Below are positions 6,527 to 7,969 of a DNA stretch of 7,969 bases, in pieces. Under the pieces are notes generated by a model. It saw nothing but the letters and a program-made list of their open reading frames with translations, ran no database searches and had not been told where the DNA came from. The stretch is taken from NCBI GenBank assembly GCA_964618175.1, contig CAZTZX010000087.1, forward strand, positions 1 to 7,969, given 5' to 3'. Position 1 is the first letter of the stretch. Each line of letters begins with the position of its first letter. Source of the stretch: DTU018 sp964618175 (GTDB lineage Bacteria; Bacillota; Syntrophomonadia; Syntrophomonadales; Syntrophomonadaceae). The translations under genes were made by a program, and so were the position numbers.

Positions 6527-6565
6527 TGGATATCCCCCCTATAACCAATTACACCCTTCTAATAT

Positions 6566-6585
6566 CACTATATCATAAGATAGTG
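6566..6585. promoter_or_regulatory. Inverted repeat upstream of the activator gene
   Basis: CACTAT (6566-6571) and ATAGTG (6580-6585) form a 6-bp inverted repeat about 40 bp before the activator start, in its probable promoter region. A TATGAT-like -10 on the minus strand overlaps it, but no good -35 was found. Binding by a regulator is possible but not shown. Confidence 0.3.
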
Positions 6586-6635
6586 AGGGTTAATTTAATT
6601 GTGGGAAAAAATGGGAGATAGAACGCTTTTATACT

Positions 6636-6664
6636 GCATAACTTAATTAATTTTAGACAGAATA
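6636..6664 (+). promoter_or_regulatory. Possible forespore-type (sigma-F/G-like) promoter for the Asn-rich small gene
   Basis: GCATA (6636-6640), a 17-bp spacer and CAGAATA (6658-6664) resemble a sigma-G promoter (GNATR, 17-18 bp, CATNNTA) with one mismatch in the -10. The predicted start near 6671 would leave a short leader before the ribosome binding site at 6693. No good sigma-A pair was seen. Such loose AT-rich matches are common by chance. Confidence 0.25.
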
Positions 6665-6707
6665 AAATTAGGCTACCAAATCTCATTTTATAAAAGGAGG
6701 ATGATTT

Positions 6708-6860
6708 GTGAACGATCGTAACGACAAGCGCAATCGTCAGGAAAACCAGAACAACCAGAACAATAAGAACGATAACAATCTGCAGAATCGCCGTGAAAAC
6801 AATAGAAATGACAAAAACAACAATCTGCAGAACCAGAACAGGGATAATAACAACCGCTAG
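6708..6860 (+). CDS. Asparagine-rich small protein (50 residues)
   Basis: The frame opens with GTG 7 nt after a perfect AAAGGAGG (6693-6700) and ends at TAG just before a strong terminator, so it looks like a real monocistronic gene despite its size. By my count 23 of 50 residues are Asn, 8 Arg, 6 Gln, 5 Asp, 3 Lys, 2 Glu and only 2 Leu, with no aromatic residue. It should be disordered, very hydrophilic and mildly basic. Repetition is visible at DNA level: three 9-bp units coding NQN, NQN, NKN (6744-6770) and a 14-bp exact repeat AACAATCTGCAGAA at 6774 and 6819. I do not recognise the family. A small spore or stress-associated or nucleic-acid-binding protein is conceivable, but that is a guess. 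The ATG at 6701 in another frame stops after six codons. Confidence 0.7.
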   Translation: MNDRNDKRNRQENQNNQNNKNDNNLQNRRENNRNDKNNNLQNQNRDNNNR

Positions 6861-6876
6861 CTAGTTCTGGAAGGCA

Positions 6877-6912
6877 AAAGAGCCGTCCGAGGTTTAGTCG
6901 GATCGGCTCTTT
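6877..6912. terminator. Bidirectional terminator between the Asn-rich gene and rnpB
   Basis: AAAGAGCCG-TCCGA (6877-6890) pairs with TCGGA-t-CGGCTCTTT (6898-6912), giving a 14-bp stem with one bulged base and a 7-nt loop. A-rich and T-rich flanks on both sides provide U-tracts in either direction. It therefore serves the small gene on the plus strand and RNase P RNA on the minus strand. Confidence 0.85.
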
Positions 6913-6926
6913 ACTATGCGCGCAAT

Positions 6927-7263
6927 AGCAAGCAAATCTATAAGCGGAGTTCTGTATTAGATAGTCATCTCTCTGGGATGCCAGTTGCCTGACACCTCTA
7001 GCGACCTTACCCGGGAACAGAGCGGGCAACTCCTTTGTTCCTCTATTTGGTCTTGCTCCAGGTGGGGTTTACCGAGCCGTTTAGTCGCCTAAACGCTGGT
7101 GAGCTCTTACCTCACCTTTCCACCCTTACCTGGCATTGCCAGGCGGTTTGTTTCTGTGGCACTAGCCTTAGGGTCGCCCCCACTGGACGTTATCCAGCAC
7201 CCTGCCCTGCGGAGCTCCGACTTTCCTCAGATTAAAAATCTGCGACTATCTGATTTACTTGCT
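6927..7263 (-). ncRNA. rnpB: RNase P RNA, bacterial type A
   Basis: This is the catalytic RNA that trims the 5' leader of tRNA precursors. On the minus strand the universally conserved elements appear in order: GAGGAAAGTC, GGGCAGGGTGCTGG, a CACAGAAA segment, the GGTAAGGGTGGAAAGGTG region, GGTAAACCCCACC followed by GGAGCAAGACCAAATAG, and the terminal ACAGAACTCCGCTTA. The ends were set from a P1 helix of about 12 bp formed by GCAAGTAAATC near the 5' end and GATTTGCTTGC near the 3' end. The resulting length, about 337 nt, is normal for type A. It has its own promoter upstream and shares a terminator with the convergent small gene. Exact mature ends may differ by a few bases. Confidence 0.96.
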
Positions 7264-7277
7264 TGTTAGCACAAAAT

Positions 7278-7306
7278 ATTATACATAATTTATTTAGGGG
7301 TGTAAA
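7278..7306 (-). promoter_or_regulatory. Sigma-A promoter of rnpB
   Basis: The minus strand carries TTTACA (7306-7301), a 17-bp spacer and a consensus TATAAT (7283-7278), predicting a start near 7271, a few bases before the P1 helix. This is the best sigma-A promoter in the window, as expected for a strongly expressed RNA. Confidence 0.85.
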
Positions 7307-7432
7307 GGATAACAGCATTAAATAAAAAATAATTTCGTCATTATTTTGCATTTTGCAGCAGGAGACTGGTTTTCTATGGAGAATATAAGATTGAGGAGAG
7401 GGAAGCGCTGATCTATTGGATATAGTGTCTTC

Positions 7433-7461
7433 TTGTTTCAAATGGGGATTTGGAATACAAT
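7433..7461 (+). promoter_or_regulatory. Sigma-A-type promoter of the small membrane protein gene
   Basis: TTGTTT (7433-7438), a 17-bp spacer and TACAAT (7456-7461) give a plausible promoter with a start near 7468, just upstream of the ribosome binding site at 7476. The -35 is the same TTGTTT variant as in front of the CoA-transferase. Confidence 0.5.
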
Positions 7462-7492
7462 ATTTAGTAAAGGTCAGGAGGGGGGTACAGGT

Positions 7493-7786
7493 ATGGAAAT
7501 CTTTAATAATTCCTTGGTCGCTTTCTTGATAGTTATTTTGGGAATTTTTGTGTTCCTGAAATTCTGTTCTTGGGCCAAGAAATTTCAACTTTCGGGAGGA
7601 GTAAAAAAGACTATCTATATTCTAACCGGAGTTGGCTTGATCGTTTTTAATATTCTCTATACAATGGGCAATAGTGCCATCAGTGGCAGTGGTGACTATG
7701 GTATGGCTACCATAGCTTTGGTAGTATCATTAGTCTGGGCTTTTATTTTTGCTTTTGTTTTAATGGCAGATACTAAGACGGAATAG
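7493..7786 (+). CDS. Small three-helix membrane protein of unknown function
   Basis: The ATG at 7493 follows AGGAGGGGGG (7476-7485) at a good distance. A longer in-frame TTG start at 7433 would overlap the predicted promoter and is rejected. The 97-residue product has three hydrophobic segments: about 8-26, 40-58 and 71-91. Short basic stretches (WAKK, GGVKK) follow the first helix and a Gly/Ser-rich link (SAISGSGDYG) separates the second and third. The charge pattern would put the first loop inside and the tail (ADTKTE) outside, though this is only an estimate. There is no signal peptide and no enzymatic motif. It is transcribed away from rnpB and has its own terminator. I do not recognise the family. 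Confidence 0.82.
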   Translation: MEIFNNSLVAFLIVILGIFVFLKFCSWAKKFQLSGGVKKTIYILTGVGLIVFNILYTMGNSAISGSGDYGMATIALVVSLVWAFIFAFVLMADTKTE

Positions 7787-7861
7787 GATATCGTTTTGTA
7801 CTTAGGGTATGAACGCAGCCTATTAGAGTTAAATTGCGTAAATGTAAATTATGATCATGGA

Positions 7862-7884
7862 GGGTGGCTTGAGCCGCCCTTTTT
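7862..7884 (+). terminator. Intrinsic terminator after the small membrane protein gene
   Basis: GGGTGGC (7862-7868) pairs with GCCGCCC (7873-7879), including one G-T pair, around a TTGA loop, followed by TTTTT (7880-7884). It closes the membrane protein transcript about 75 nt past its stop codon. Confidence 0.9.
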
Positions 7885-7931
7885 CATATGGCAACCTAGT
7901 ATTCGTCTGAGCAGTGAGTGGGGGCATCATA

Positions 7932-7969
7932 GTGAGTGAACCGATCAAGATCCAGATAAGTACTCCTAA
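7932..7969 (+). CDS. Start of a gene cut by the window edge; possibly fumarate hydratase beta subunit
   Basis: GTG at 7932 follows GTGGGGG at a spacing of 7 nt and opens a frame without stops to the right edge. The 12 visible residues read MSEPIKIQISTP. This resembles the beginning of class I fumarate hydratase beta subunits or related tartrate dehydratase subunits, which start with a short strand ending in TPL. The fragment is too short for a firm assignment. Confidence 0.45.
   Translation, partial: MSEPIKIQISTP

Noticed and set aside
6688..7029. Minus-strand frame of 113 codons with Cys-rich product
   Set aside because: It is antisense to the Asn-rich gene and runs through the terminator and the 3' part of rnpB; no ribosome binding site or family support.
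7376..7411. Eleven-codon frame (MENIRLRRGKR) after a GGAG motif
   Set aside because: Spacing to the motif is long, there is no promoter or terminator of its own, and the frame is too short to support.
7232..7588. Minus-strand frame of 118 codons
   Set aside because: It overlaps the rnpB promoter and 5' end and is antisense to the membrane protein gene.

Overview
The window looks like a chromosomal segment from a low-to-mid GC Firmicute of the Clostridia, most like a syntrophic fatty-acid oxidiser of the Syntrophomonas type. The reasons are the combination of an acetyl-CoA hydrolase/transferase-family CoA-transferase, a long (611-residue) acyl-CoA dehydrogenase and a thiolase, strong G-rich Shine-Dalgarno sequences, GTG starts, and a PAS-containing sigma-54 activator beside catabolic genes. 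The taxonomic call is inference from gene content; no database was searched.

Layout. Bases 1-260 carry no convincing gene but hold two copies of an imperfectly palindromic repeat about 182 bp apart. Next comes a plus-strand CoA-transferase gene (361-1707) with a sigma-A-like promoter. It ends at a strong terminator (1733-1771) shared with a convergent minus-strand set. Read in its own direction, that set is: a PAS/AAA+/Fis sigma-54 activator (6526-5165), its terminator, a good -24/-12 promoter (4950-4935), thiolase (4771-3722, interrupted by a 100-N assembly gap), an intercistronic region with a perfect 11-bp hairpin, and acyl-CoA dehydrogenase (3605-1770).

The likely logic is a small regulated module for short-chain fatty-acid (butyrate-type) activation and beta-oxidation. 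The CoA-transferase would load the acid with CoA taken from acetyl-CoA or another donor, the acyl-CoA dehydrogenase would desaturate it, and thiolase would cleave the acetoacetyl-CoA. Hydratase and 3-hydroxyacyl-CoA dehydrogenase are not in the window. The activator gene lies directly upstream of a sigma-54 promoter that would drive thiolase and dehydrogenase, with repeated TCTCGCA-type sequences at enhancer distance.

Right part. A 50-codon gene with a perfect ribosome binding site encodes a protein that is 46% asparagine (6708-6860). It is followed by a terminator shared with the convergent RNase P RNA gene rnpB (about 7263-6927, minus strand, with a near-consensus promoter). Divergent from rnpB is a small three-helix membrane protein gene (7493-7786) with its own promoter and terminator. 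The first 12 codons of another gene start at 7932 and run off the window; they resemble the beginning of a class I fumarate hydratase beta subunit, but too little is present to be sure.
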